A program made the position numbers and the translations under genes. DNA of 59,624 nt from assembly GCA_003963245.1 (NCBI GenBank), contig RXJX01000034.1, positions 1 to 59,624 of the forward strand, written 5' to 3'. The stretch comes from Neisseriaceae bacterium (GTDB taxonomy: Bacteria; Pseudomonadota; Gammaproteobacteria; Burkholderiales; UBA11063). Numbering within the stretch: the stretch's first letter is position 1; each line of letters begins with the position of its first letter. Below, one piece after another: positions 11,648-19,438 of the stretch. The notes below the pieces were generated by a model. That model saw only the letters and a list, made by a program, of their open reading frames with translations, was not told the DNA's origin and did no database searches.

Positions 11648-12289
11648 ATGCAATACACACACCATAAAGCTAAAACCTTCAGTGATAAAGTTGCATACTG
11701 TTTAGTTAAGTTCTTCAGGTTTTTTGCTGATGTGTTTTTTCAAAAAAGGTATGGAAATCGTGCCATAGTTCTTGAGACTGTAGCCGCTGTACCTGGAATG
11801 GTAGGGGGAGCGTTACAGCACCTTTGGTGTTTACGTAAAATGAAAGAAGATAATGGGTGGATTAAGAAACTCTTAGAAGAAGCAGATAATGAGAGAGTTC
11901 ATCTAATGACTTTTATTGAAATTGCTAAACCTAATTTGTTTGAACGCGCTGTAGTATTTTTTGCCCAAGCGATTTTTGTAATCTTGTATCTTGTTATTTA
12001 TGTAATCTCAATGAAAACGGCACATCGTTTTGTCGGGTACTTAGAAGAAGAAGCCGTTGTTAGCTATATCCATTATTTATCAGAAATCGATAACGGTAAT
12101 ATTACCAATTGCAAAGCGCCAGAGATTGCTATTAATTATTGGAATTTATCTCCAGATGCAACTTTACGCGATGTAGTTATTGCAGTTTGTAAAGATGAAG
12201 AAGAACACCGTGATGTAAATCATTTCCTCTCAAACCAAATTAATAGTGGTGAAGGACTGACTAAGCCATATATACATGATGTAAATTGA
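11648..12289 (+). CDS. aox: Alternative oxidase (AOX), copy 1
   Basis: Diiron ubiquinol oxidase of the inner membrane that reduces oxygen to water without pumping protons and tolerates NO and cyanide. Ligand motifs are in order: Glu43 in LETVA, Glu82/His85 in NERVH, the LEEEAV motif at about 132-137, and Glu184/His187 in [11 protein letters not shown] hydrophobic stretch at 103-121 is the membrane-interacting segment. I chose ATG 11648 (preceded by AAAAGGACC) over the upstream in-frame ATG 11597 because the second copy starts at the same residue. The product is 213 residues. It differs from copy 2 at only 6 positions. Bacterial AOX genes are NO-induced through NsrR in Vibrio; the operator here suggests the same. 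Confidence 0.95.
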   Translation: MQYTHHKAKTFSDKVAYCLVKFFRFFADVFFQKRYGNRAIVLETVAAVPGMVGGALQHLWCLRKMKEDNGWIKKLLEEADNERVHLMTFIEIAKPNLFERAVVFFAQAIFVILYLVIYVISMKTAHRFVGYLEEEAVVSYIHYLSEIDNGNITNCKAPEIAINYWNLSPDATLRDVVIAVCKDEEEHRDVNHFLSNQINSGEGLTKPYIHDVN

Positions 12290-12362
12290 TCTATTCTATT
12301 GTTATTTTTTACTATAATGTATAAGAGAATTTAATCTTTGATAAATAATTGGAGGTTTAAAA

Positions 12363-12737
12363 ATGTTAGATATTCAAAATAGAGACGACATAGTTAATCT
12401 AATAAATAAATTTTATGAAACTGTGCAGAATGATAATCAAATAGGGCATTTTTTCAATGACGTAGCAAAGGTAGACTGGTCTCATCATTTGCCGCAAATG
12501 TATAACTTCTGGGAAAGTCTGCTTTTAGGTAAGAAAACCTATACAGGTAATCCTATGCGTAAACATATTGAATTAGCAAAGCTTGCACCTTTAAAGCACG
12601 AACACTTTGAACGATGGATTGAGATATTTAGTCAAACTGTAGATGATTTATTTAAAGGCGATAATGCTAATAGAATTATTGAGTACGCTAAAACTATCCG
12701 TGAAAACTTAGAATTACGTACTAGCGAAGTTGCATAA
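12363..12737 (+). CDS. Group III truncated haemoglobin
   Basis: Small globin of 124 residues of the Ctb/trHbP type. It has FYETVQNDNQIGHFF near the N terminus, the MYNFWESLLLG segment and HEHFERWIEIF, whose His is the expected proximal haem ligand. Members of this group are linked to NO detoxification or NO/O2 handling. The gene lies 73 bases after AOX in the same direction and has a good ribosome-binding site (TTGGAGG), so co-transcription is likely. Immediately 3' is a hairpin shared with the facing nsrR gene. The second copy near 19270 is only a remnant, so this is the sole intact globin of the island. Confidence 0.92.
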   Translation: MLDIQNRDDIVNLINKFYETVQNDNQIGHFFNDVAKVDWSHHLPQMYNFWESLLLGKKTYTGNPMRKHIELAKLAPLKHEHFERWIEIFSQTVDDLFKGDNANRIIEYAKTIRENLELRTSEVA

Positions 12738-12745
12738 CTACAGTT

Positions 12746-12778
12746 GAAAGTAGCAAGAAATTATCGCTTGCTACTTTC
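12746..12778. terminator. Bidirectional hairpin between globin and nsrR copy 1
   Basis: A perfect 12-bp stem (GAAAGTAGCAAG/CTTGCTACTTTC) with a 9-nt loop lies between converging genes. T-tracts are weak on both strands. The equivalent hairpin in the other arm is at 19229-19261. Confidence 0.7.
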
Positions 12779-12803
12779 TTAAGATTAATATCTTTACATT
12801 TGG

Positions 12804-13223
12804 TTAGTTCGCTTTTAATATATTGATAAAATTAACGGTTTTAGTATTATTCAAATCAGCTAAGGTATATTGATTTAAATAATCATAAAAAGCATCAACT
12901 GCTTGATGCAATATATTACGAAGATGACAATTATTATTGAGCATGCAATCTTCACAATTAAGTAATTCCTCACGATTTTCCAAAAGCATAATTACTTTAC
13001 CTAGCTTCAATTCATCACTAGATTGTTTATAAAATAGTCCACCATGCCTCCCGCGCACAGAGCCAATCCATTCTTGATGCACCATGAAATTTAAAACTTT
13101 AATCAGGTGATTACGTGGAATCGCAAATTTTGCAGCTATTTCATTTATGGTCACAAGATCTTGAGTTTGTTTTAGATACATAATAGACTTCATTGCTATA
13201 TCTGTGAATATCGTTAACTGCAT
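12804..13223 (-). CDS. nsrR: Rrf2-family NO-sensing repressor (NsrR-like), copy 1
   Basis: Rrf2-type winged-helix regulator of 139 residues. MQLTIFTDIAMKSIMYL is the classic NsrR/IscR start, followed by the recognition-helix region IPRNHLIKVLNFM and the wing GSVRGRHGGL. The cluster loop reads NCEDCMLNNNCHL, giving Cys spacing C-x2-C-x5-C, shorter between the first two Cys than in well-studied NsrR proteins. It should bind an iron-sulphur cluster and release DNA on reaction with NO. It faces the AOX-globin unit. It is 82% identical (25 differences) to copy 2. The assignment to NsrR rather than IscR rests on target genes. Confidence 0.85.
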   Translation of the reverse strand: MQLTIFTDIAMKSIMYLKQTQDLVTINEIAAKFAIPRNHLIKVLNFMVHQEWIGSVRGRHGGLFYKQSSDELKLGKVIMLLENREELLNCEDCMLNNNCHLRNILHQAVDAFYDYLNQYTLADLNNTKTVNFINILKAN

Positions 13224-13271
13224 AAGGTATTCCTTAATAACATTATATACATAAATATATCACATAACGTT

Positions 13272-13320
13272 ATAATAAATACAATAGTTTCATTTAAAAT
13301 GAAATTATTGTATTTATTAT
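13272..13320. promoter_or_regulatory. 49-bp nested palindrome between esterase and nsrR copy 1
   Basis: Outer arms 13272-13286 and 13306-13320 are perfect 15-bp inverted repeats. Inside them 13288-13304 reads TTTCATTTAAAATGAAA, itself a perfect 8-1-8 palindrome resembling an NsrR site. Only one pair (13287/13305) breaks the symmetry. The element abuts the esterase stop and lies upstream of nsrR, so it may act as both terminator and operator. Confidence 0.7.
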
Positions 13321-13322
13321 AC

Positions 13323-13949
13323 TTAAAATGCGCCATTTTTTTTAAGCAAGTCATAAAAGCGCTCAGCAAGAACTTTGTAGCCTTGTTGATTGAAATGTAC
13401 TTCATCTGATTTGTATTCTGGAGATTTTTCGAGTTTAGCAATGCTATTGTCATCTAGTAACAGATTGTATTGTTTTGCTAAATCATCATAAAATTCAGCA
13501 TGTGATGAGAATAAGCTTTTGTTCGGAATACCAACCAGCATAATCTGCATATGTTGCAGTTGCGCCTGTTTTATCATATTCTCCAAATTACGTTTAGTCG
13601 CTTGTGGATTGATATTCCGTAAAATATCGTTCCCACCTTCCATTAAGATTACCAGTTGAGGATGCGTTTCTTCAAGTACTTGCGCAAAGCGAGCAGCTCC
13701 CTGTTCGGTTGTTTCGCCAGGAATACCTGCATTAATCACCTTATGCCCAGAAATTTGGCTTAGCACACTGGGATAGCTATTTTCTACACTTGTACCATTA
13801 CCAGCAGTTAAGCTATCACCAAATGCTAAAATAACTCCGTCACTAGGTAGTTTGGTGAAATATGGTTTGCTACAGGCACTGATGATGAACAAGGTAATAA
13901 GTATCAGCCAGCTATTGAAATTTAAGCCTACTTTGCTAGTGTTAGTCAT
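13323..13949 (-). CDS. SGNH/GDSL esterase lipoprotein (TesA-like)
   Basis: Lipid-anchored hydrolase. The start at 13949 gives a lipoprotein signal with the lipobox region FIISAC; longer forms would overlap the preceding LysR gene. SGNH blocks are visible: I, GDSLTAG (Ser nucleophile); II, Gly in NAGIPGETTEQG; III, GGND; and V, DEVHF with catalytic Asp and His. The product is about 208 residues and resembles TesA/arylesterase enzymes that act on acyl esters at the envelope. It starts 13 bases after the LysR stop, so the two are probably co-transcribed. Residue +2 is Ser, consistent with outer-membrane sorting. Confidence 0.88.
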   Translation of the reverse strand: MTNTSKVGLNFNSWLILITLFIISACSKPYFTKLPSDGVILAFGDSLTAGNGTSVENSYPSVLSQISGHKVINAGIPGETTEQGAARFAQVLEETHPQLVILMEGGNDILRNINPQATKRNLENMIKQAQLQHMQIMLVGIPNKSLFSSHAEFYDDLAKQYNLLLDDNSIAKLEKSPEYKSDEVHFNQQGYKVLAERFYDLLKKNGAF

Positions 13950-13962
13950 ATAGTTTGCTTTT

Positions 13963-14910
13963 CTAAATATTAGTGTATTTTGCAAAGGATTCTTTGATGA
14001 ATTCGACAAATGCTTGTTCTAGCTTGCTACGAATTCCGTTGTTACGGATTAAGTAAAATTTACTGCTACCAAAAGTGTATTCTGGTAAAATTAATTGTAC
14101 CTTTCCGTGGGTTAGATCGTTATACATAAATAAATCAAGTGCTTTGACAATATAGTTGTTATTATAGACCATATCAATGTTAGCAAAAGCATTGGAGATG
14201 CAGATACTTGGATTATAGTCGATGATGCTTGTTTTATTGGTGTTTGTATTGGTAGCTTCAAGATGTTTGTCAATAAGGTTATCTGGAGATTGTCCAATAA
14301 CCAGATATTTTCCTACCGTATTAATCGATGAACCAATTAATTTACGTTGAATTAATTCTTCAGGTGTGTTTGGTTGCCCGTATTTGAGAATATACTCATT
14401 AGTTGCGTAAAGTCTATAGTGGTAATTATTTAGTAATTTTATGGTACTTGTTTGTGAAACAGGCAGACTGGTGCTGACTGCCAAATCAAAATTATCTTTC
14501 AAGAGATCAACGCTGCCTGCTGCGTAAGAGATAATTAGTTTTGCATCGGGATAATCCTCTTGGAAAATATGTATATACGGGGCTAGGACTTTATTATAAA
14601 GTAATAATGGAATAGCAATTCTGAGCGTTCCTCTAACCACGTTTTGGCGATCAATCACTTCTCTTAGCGCACTACCCAAAATTCTTTCTTGTTCGCTAAA
14701 TTTGGCATATAATATTTCACCATCAGGAGTCATTTTAAATAATCCGCGTTGATTACGCCTAATTAGCTGGAGATGTAAATTTTCCTCAAGGTTTTGGATT
14801 CTTCGCGATATTGTTGCTTGTGTTGTATGTAAGCTTTTAGCTAATCCGCTATAGCTCCCCACCTTTACAAGCTTAATAAATAAGAATATATCATCATAAT
14901 TTAATTGCAA
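13963..14910 (-). CDS. LysR-family transcriptional regulator
   Basis: Regulator of 315 residues. The N-terminal helix-turn-helix covers about residues 3-62 (SYSGLAKSLHTTQATISRRIQNLE), and the LysR substrate-binding domain begins near residue 90 (RGTLRIAIPLLL). The C-terminal half is poorly conserved and I cannot name an effector. It lies in front of the esterase gene in the same direction. Position inside the NO island does not by itself show a role there. Confidence 0.9.
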   Translation of the reverse strand: MQLNYDDIFLFIKLVKVGSYSGLAKSLHTTQATISRRIQNLEENLHLQLIRRNQRGLFKMTPDGEILYAKFSEQERILGSALREVIDRQNVVRGTLRIAIPLLLYNKVLAPYIHIFQEDYPDAKLIISYAAGSVDLLKDNFDLAVSTSLPVSQTSTIKLLNNYHYRLYATNEYILKYGQPNTPEELIQRKLIGSSINTVGKYLVIGQSPDNLIDKHLEATNTNTNKTSIIDYNPSICISNAFANIDMVYNNNYIVKALDLFMYNDLTHGKVQLILPEYTFGSSKFYLIRNNGIRSKLEQAFVEFIKESFAKYTNI

Positions 14911-15111
14911 TTCTTTATTCCTATAAATCAGATTTTAATTTTTATACATTGCGTAATGAGGTATATTTTACACCTGTTGTTTAATTAGTGTAATGTATTT
15001 CTTTTTATTTGTAAAACCCGGGCTAAAAGTTTAACACTTTAAGTCAAATTAACAAGAGTTTTATGACGTAACATTTAGTGGGAATTTACCACACATTGGA
15101 AGAGTTTCAAA

Positions 15112-15142
15112 TTGACCTTGATCCATGAGGTTTAAATATAAT
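15112..15142 (+). promoter_or_regulatory. Candidate promoter for small ORF
   Basis: TTGACC (15112-15117) and TATAAT (15137-15142) are 19 bases apart, slightly longer than ideal. Confidence 0.4.
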
Positions 15143-15173
15143 GAATTTTGCCCACACTCAGGAGGGTATTGTT

Positions 15174-15308
15174 ATGGTAAAACACCAATTTAAATATTTT
15201 TGGTTACAAGACATATTATTCAAGAGAAAAGATGTGATATGTTTATGGATAAATCTGACAGTTTCGATGAGCCTAAAAGCACATTATAAACTGTCAGTTA
15301 AATTATGA
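15174..15308 (+). CDS. Possible 44-residue small protein
   Basis: A short frame starting ATG at 15174 with an exceptionally strong ribosome-binding site AGGAGGG (15160-15166) eight bases upstream and a promoter-like pair before it. The peptide has a basic first half, a hydrophobic middle (VICLWINLTV) and a basic end. I recognise no family. It could be a small membrane-active peptide, a leader peptide or a remnant of a longer gene. The 10-bp inverted repeat at 15255-15297 lies inside its 3' part. Confidence 0.35.
   Translation: MVKHQFKYFWLQDILFKRKDVICLWINLTVSMSLKAHYKLSVKL
15255..15297. repeat. Inverted repeat CTGACAGTTT/AAACTGTCAG
   Basis: Perfect 10-bp arms at 15255-15264 and 15288-15297 with a 23-base loop. 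No T-run follows, so it is not a standard terminator. Confidence 0.5.
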
Positions 15309-15330
15309 GTGTCAGATGAAATCTAAATTT

Positions 15331-15651
15331 CTATAAAATTGGTTTTACTAGGCTAAGTCTAATAATAGAGTCCTCAAGAGCAAATAAACTATGTGAAATT
15401 TTTGCATTAAGATTAATAATATCGCCTTTATTTAATAAATACTCACTACTATTTATACTAAATTTGATCACTCCAGCTAGTACCATAACTATAATTGGTG
15501 CTGGAGCAGTGTGTTCTTTCATTAGTTGATCTTTGCTTAAGCAAATTCTTATTTCCTTAGAGTGTTCAGTTTCCAGAATTTTATTAATCATTACTTTTTC
15601 TTTTGAAAATACAACATTTTCATAAAAATTTATTACTGAATAATTGCTCAT
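15331..15651 (-). CDS. Small cupin-like protein
   Basis: Protein of about 106 residues from ATG 15651, which has AAGGAAA 8 bases upstream; an in-frame ATG at 15693 is less well supported. The C-terminal half resembles a cupin barrel (APAPIIVMVLAGVIKFSI... YLLNKGDIINLNAKISHSLFALEDS), with His in HTAPAP and ISHSL as possible metal ligands. No function can be assigned. It is the last gene of the leftward hcp-reductase-cupin group, which suggests a role in nitrosative stress or in sensing. Confidence 0.6.
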   Translation of the reverse strand: MSNYSVINFYENVVFSKEKVMINKILETEHSKEIRICLSKDQLMKEHTAPAPIIVMVLAGVIKFSINSSEYLLNKGDIINLNAKISHSLFALEDSIIRLSLVKPIL

Positions 15652-15768
15652 ATTTAGTTTCCTTTTTAAATGAATCATATAGTTTTCACTCAATCCGTTA
15701 TGTCATGAGGTATGTACTTGTGAATTTGTTATCTTTTAGTAGCTTAATCACTATATGTTTTATGTGTT

Positions 15769-16728
15769 TTAGTTAAAGCTATCACAGAAGAAATTATTTT
15801 TATTAAGATTTAATTCATTAGTAGTTAGATTTCTAATATCGTTAATCATATTAGGATTGCCACAAGCATACACTTCATAATTACTTAAATCATTATATTC
15901 TTGAGATATTACCTGAGTGACTAACAAAGATGAAAACGTTGTGGCATCTTGAACTTTATTAGCACATAAAGATAATTTTAAGTTTAGCTTTTTATACTGC
16001 TCTAGATAATCCAGACAATAAAAATCATCTTCTTCGTAATTACCCCAAATTAGATGTACAGACCGCGTGCTTCCTATCTGCAACATATGCTGTAATAACG
16101 AATTAATTGGAGCAAAACCTGTTCCTGTACAGACCATCAGTAGTGGATTTTGTGTACTTTGTAGTGTAAAATTACCTAGAGGTGCTTTAAATTTAATTAC
16201 ACTACCAACCTTATAGTCATTCCATACCTTACTAGAAAAGAATCCATTAAGGTAATGGCGAATATGTAGCTCTATTATTTTGTTATCGTTAGCTATATTG
16301 GCTATTGAATAGCTTCGTGTAACTCCTGCGGCATTAATTTCGATAAATTGACCAGGTAAATGATTGAAGGTTTGAGTATTAGGGATTTGAATCTGCATTA
16401 TGGCAGTATTATTATGCTTATCTAATTTAATTATTTTTGCTAAATAATTACGAATTTTGATACTATTGTCAAAACCTGGAATATCGAGGACGATATCACT
16501 GTTTGCAAAAGATTGACATAACAAAACGTCGGTTAGTGATTCGATTGTATGACCATCATTATCAATCAGTACGCCTGATGATACATTGCATTTACAGCCT
16601 CCGCAATCACCGTTTCTACAGCCATATGGTAAATTAATTCCTTGACTAATAGCCGACTCAAGAATACTGACGCTGTCAGTTAGATTAAATTTATATTCAG
16701 TATCCTTAATATGTGCTTGATATGACAT
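15769..16728 (-). CDS. Ferredoxin/FAD/NAD(P)H reductase, likely Hcp partner
   Basis: Electron-transfer protein of 319 residues. The N-terminal plant-type [2Fe-2S] domain (about residues 1-90) carries CRNGDCGGCKC and a fourth Cys in LLCQSF. The FAD domain follows with RSYSIAN at about residue 138, then an NAD(P)-binding domain with VCTGTGFAPI and a terminal YACGNPNMI. Domain order (ferredoxin first) is that of CDP-6-deoxyhexulose or monooxygenase reductases, whereas classical Hcr has ferredoxin at the C terminus. Because it follows hcp in the same direction after 146 bases, it probably supplies electrons to Hcp. An AGGAGA site precedes the ATG. Confidence 0.85.
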   Translation of the reverse strand: MSYQAHIKDTEYKFNLTDSVSILESAISQGINLPYGCRNGDCGGCKCNVSSGVLIDNDGHTIESLTDVLLCQSFANSDIVLDIPGFDNSIKIRNYLAKIIKLDKHNNTAIMQIQIPNTQTFNHLPGQFIEINAAGVTRSYSIANIANDNKIIELHIRHYLNGFFSSKVWNDYKVGSVIKFKAPLGNFTLQSTQNPLLMVCTGTGFAPINSLLQHMLQIGSTRSVHLIWGNYEEDDFYCLDYLEQYKKLNLKLSLCANKVQDATTFSSLLVTQVISQEYNDLSNYEVYACGNPNMINDIRNLTTNELNLNKNNFFCDSFN

Positions 16729-16874
16729 AAAAAGATCTCCTAAGGTTATTATGATTTAATTTCTTCAAATACGTTTTAACGTTTTGAAGAGCTAATGTAT
16801 TAAGCTACGGAATTTGTTATTGACTAAGGCTAATATATATTAATCTTAGTCAATAGTTAAAACAACTGACTAAT

Positions 16875-18533
16875 TTAGTGTAAAGTACGAGCTAAATCTT
16901 TTTCAGCAGTTGAGATTGGTATTAGTTTGAATCTACTTTCAAGTAATTGTAAAATATTTGGAGTAGCAAATGCGGGTAATTTAGGACCCCAATAAATATT
17001 CTCTAATCCTAGATATAACAATGTCAACATGATAGCTACAGCTTTTTGCTCAAACCATGATACAACTAAAGTTAAAGGTAATTCATTTACGGAGCAATCG
17101 AAAGCTTTAGCCAGTGTTAACGCAACTTGAATAGCTGAGTATGCATCATTACATTGTCCCATATCTAATACACGTGGGATTCCATTGATGTCACCAAAAT
17201 CATCTCTATTAAAACGATATTTAGCACAACCTAAAGTTAAAATAACTGAGTCTTTTGGTACCATGCGGGCAAAATCACCATAATAGTCGCCATCAGGAGT
17301 AGATACATCACAACCACCCACTAAATAGAAATGTTTGATTGCACCACTTTTAACGGCAGCAACAACATCATCAGCCAAGCTTATTACCGTATTGTGAGCA
17401 AATCCAATGGTAATAAATTTCTCAGGTGCATCAGAAGTAAAACCAGGGGCGTTCAATGCTGCTTCGATAAGAGGTGTGTAATCACCATCTTTAATATGTG
17501 GAATACCAGACCAACCTACTGCATTTGCTGTAAATAATCTTTCTTTATAGGCAACTTGTGGTTCTATTAAACAATTACTTGTCATTAACACAGCACCAGG
17601 AAAGCGAGAGAATTCTACTTTTTGTTTATGCCAAGCCCCACCAAAATTACCAACTAAATGTGGGTATTTTTTTAATTCAGGATAAGCGTTAGCCGGTAAC
17701 ATTTCACCATGGGTATAAACATTAATACCTTTACCAACAGTTTGTTGTAAAAGTTTTTCTAAGTCGTGTATATCATGCCCACTAACTAAAATGGCTTTAC
17801 CTGCTACATTAGAAATTCTCACTTGTGTAGGTTCAGGATGTCCAAATTTATTGGTGTGCGCAGAATCTAAACTCTCCATAGCACTATAATTTGCAGCACC
17901 TACTTTCATAGCCCAATCAATATAATCATTTAAGTTAGTTGATTCTTGTGCTAAAAAAGCTAGTGCGTCATGTAACTGATTAACTGCACTCTCAATGTTT
18001 CCGCCAGATAATAATGCATGATTTGTATATGCGGCAGCACCTTTGATACCGTATAGAACAAAGCCATACATCCCAGCGATATCTTCACCGGCAATTAAAG
18101 TTCTTGCATCAAAACCAATTTCTAATGCTTGATCTATTAGTTCACCAATTGAATTAGCAGGTTTAAAGGTTACAGACGGATAAGTAGGTAAATCAATGAC
18201 TGTATTAGACTTACTAGCAAAGTCTAATATTTTTTGTTTCAATTCTTCTCTTAATTTAACTACGTCTCTTAGATAGTCTTCAATCCGCTTTGGATCAAAG
18301 TTAACGTTAGTTAATGTTGAAAACACTGCCTCCATAACTAAATGATCTACATCAGATTTAGAAATTTGGTATTTATTCGCTACAGTTGCATAGCTAGAAA
18401 GCCCTGTAATCGCATACAGTAGCAAATCTTGTAAGTCTGCAGTCTCAGCAGTCTTACCACAGTTTCCTACTAAAGTATTGCATCCTAGAATCCCATCATT
18501 GCGCTGGGTTCCTTCACATTGATAACAAAACAT
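16875..18533 (-). CDS. hcp: Hybrid cluster protein Hcp (NO reductase / S-nitrosylase)
   Basis: Fe-S-O hybrid cluster enzyme of 552 residues. The N-terminal Cys spacing C3-x2-C6-x11-C18-x6-C25 is that of the E. coli-type (class II) proteins with a [2Fe-2S] cluster. Hybrid-cluster ligand regions are visible: VGGCDVSTPDG, LTLGCAKYRF, MGQCNDAYSA and WFEQKAVAIML. Known activities are high-affinity NO reduction to N2O, hydroxylamine reduction and protein S-nitrosylation. It is divergent from nsrR copy 2, with NsrR-like boxes in the shared 250-bp promoter region, and is followed by its likely reductase. Confidence 0.96.
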   Translation of the reverse strand: MFCYQCEGTQRNDGILGCNTLVGNCGKTAETADLQDLLLYAITGLSSYATVANKYQISKSDVDHLVMEAVFSTLTNVNFDPKRIEDYLRDVVKLREELKQKILDFASKSNTVIDLPTYPSVTFKPANSIGELIDQALEIGFDARTLIAGEDIAGMYGFVLYGIKGAAAYTNHALLSGGNIESAVNQLHDALAFLAQESTNLNDYIDWAMKVGAANYSAMESLDSAHTNKFGHPEPTQVRISNVAGKAILVSGHDIHDLEKLLQQTVGKGINVYTHGEMLPANAYPELKKYPHLVGNFGGAWHKQKVEFSRFPGAVLMTSNCLIEPQVAYKERLFTANAVGWSGIPHIKDGDYTPLIEAALNAPGFTSDAPEKFITIGFAHNTVISLADDVVAAVKSGAIKHFYLVGGCDVSTPDGDYYGDFARMVPKDSVILTLGCAKYRFNRDDFGDINGIPRVLDMGQCNDAYSAIQVALTLAKAFDCSVNELPLTLVVSWFEQKAVAIMLTLLYLGLENIYWGPKLPAFATPNILQLLESRFKLIPISTAEKDLARTLH

Positions 18534-18636
18534 GATAGTTCCTTATAATAAAAATAGAACAAGTTAAATCGCATGTAAACTCTTAATCTACTATTATTCG
18601 ACTAAATAGTAATACGATAACATGATTATATCAATA

Positions 18637-18653
18637 TTGTATTTTGAATGCAA
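18637..18653. promoter_or_regulatory. NsrR-like operator upstream of hcp
   Basis: TTGTATTTTGAATGCAA is a near-perfect inverted repeat (one mismatch in 7-bp arms, 3-bp spacer) about 105 bases upstream of the hcp start. It matches the NsrR consensus at most positions on the hcp strand. Confidence 0.55.
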
Positions 18654-18670
18654 GTATTGGATGTTAATAA

Positions 18671-18719
18671 TTTAATTTTAAATGCAATTATTATTTTAAA
18701 TATTTTATTTTATATGCAA
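18671..18719. promoter_or_regulatory. Two further NsrR-like half-palindromes before nsrR copy 2
   Basis: 18671-18687 (TTTAATTTTAAATGCAA) and 18703-18719 (TTTTATTTTATATGCAA) each hold a good right half-site. The second occupies the same place relative to nsrR as the palindrome core at 13288-13304 in the other arm, which suggests autoregulation. Confidence 0.45.
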
Positions 18720-18783
18720 CTATTGTGTGTAATTGAGCTAGATGTGATATATTTATGTATATAATGTTATTTAGGAATACTAT

Positions 18784-19203
18784 ATGCAGTTAACAATATT
18801 TACCGATATTGCATTAAAATCTATCATGTATTTAAAACAGTCTCAAGATCTGGTAACCATTAATGAAATTGCAGATAAATATTTAGTTCCGCGAAATCAT
18901 TTGGTAAAAGTTTTGAATTTCATGGTACGTAAACAGTGGATTGGTTCTGTGCGCGGAAGATATGGCGGGTTATTTTATATACAAACTAGTGATGAATTAA
19001 AACTAGGTGAAGTAATTAAGACTTTGGAAAATCGCGAAGAGTTACTTAATTGTGAGGATTGTATGATTAATAATAGTTGTCATCTTCGCGGCTTATTAAG
19101 TAGGGCGGTAGATGCTTTTTATGTATACTTAAACCAATATACGTTGGCTGATTTAAATAATTCTAAGACAGCTAATTTTATCAATATATTAAAAGCAAAC
19201 TAG
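18784..19203 (+). CDS. nsrR: Rrf2-family NO-sensing repressor (NsrR-like), copy 2
   Basis: Paralogue of the gene at 12804-13223: 139 residues, with the same MQLTIFTDIA start, recognition-helix region VPRNHLVKVLNFM, wing GSVRGRYGGL and cluster loop NCEDCMINNSCHL. The 25 differences fall mainly in the recognition-helix flank, the region after it and the C-terminal dimer helix, so the two may differ in DNA or redox preference. It is divergent from hcp and faces AOX copy 2. AGGAA upstream supports the ATG. Confidence 0.85.
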   Translation: MQLTIFTDIALKSIMYLKQSQDLVTINEIADKYLVPRNHLVKVLNFMVRKQWIGSVRGRYGGLFYIQTSDELKLGEVIKTLENREELLNCEDCMINNSCHLRGLLSRAVDAFYVYLNQYTLADLNNSKTANFINILKAN

Positions 19204-19228
19204 TTAAGTGTAAAGATATTAATCTTAA

Positions 19229-19261
19229 GAAAGTAGCAAGCAATAATTGCTTGCTACTTTC
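19229..19261. terminator. Hairpin between nsrR copy 2 and globin remnant
   Basis: Perfect 16-bp arms (19229-19244 and 19246-19261) around a single central base, a more extended version of the hairpin at 12746-12778. Confidence 0.7.
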
Positions 19262-19269
19262 AACTGTAG

Positions 19270-19420
19270 TTACGCAACTTCGCTAGTACGTAACCCTAAG
19301 TTTTCGCGGATATTTTTAGCATACTCAACATTTCTACTAGCGTTATCGCCTTTAAATAAGCCTCTTACAGTTTGACTAAGTAAGTGAATGCCCTTAATTC
19401 TTTTATCTGCTTATAGTGAA
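19270..19420 (-). pseudogene. Truncated haemoglobin remnant
   Basis: On the minus strand the last ~40 codons of the globin remain, ending in the same RTSEVA and stop as the intact gene at 12363-12737. The fragment encodes SQTV, then LFKGDNAS, EYAK, IRENLGLRTSEVA. Its first two thirds are lost: the AOX-globin spacer joins almost directly to the 3' part, with only a trace (GGGCATT) of the early gene. No start codon or haem pocket remains. Confidence 0.88.
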
Positions 19421-19438
19421 GAATAGCAATAGTATTGA

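Larger units (their letters stand above)
11604..13264. repeat. Left arm of large inverted repeat
   Basis: Contains AOX, truncated haemoglobin and an NsrR-like gene plus promoters. The same genes recur in opposite orientation at 18743-20124. Homology runs from the AOX core promoter to the TGTGATATATTTATG box upstream of nsrR. The arm is about 280 bases longer than its partner because the partner lost most of the haemoglobin gene. Confidence 0.9.
14911..15330. other. Intergenic region with possible small transcript
   Basis: Region between lysR (leftward) and the cupin gene (convergent side). It holds a possible promoter at 15112-15142, a 44-codon frame at 15174-15308 and an inverted repeat. 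The lysR promoter should lie in its left part; I see no clear operator for it. Confidence 0.5.

Noticed and set aside
13214..13453. 79-residue minus-strand frame upstream of nsrR
   Set aside because: It overlaps both the esterase 3' end and the palindrome, lacks a ribosome-binding site and shows no protein-like pattern.
15174..15308. Transposase fragment
   Set aside because: The peptide superficially recalls short insertion-sequence remnants, but no transposase motif, terminal repeats or target duplications are visible.
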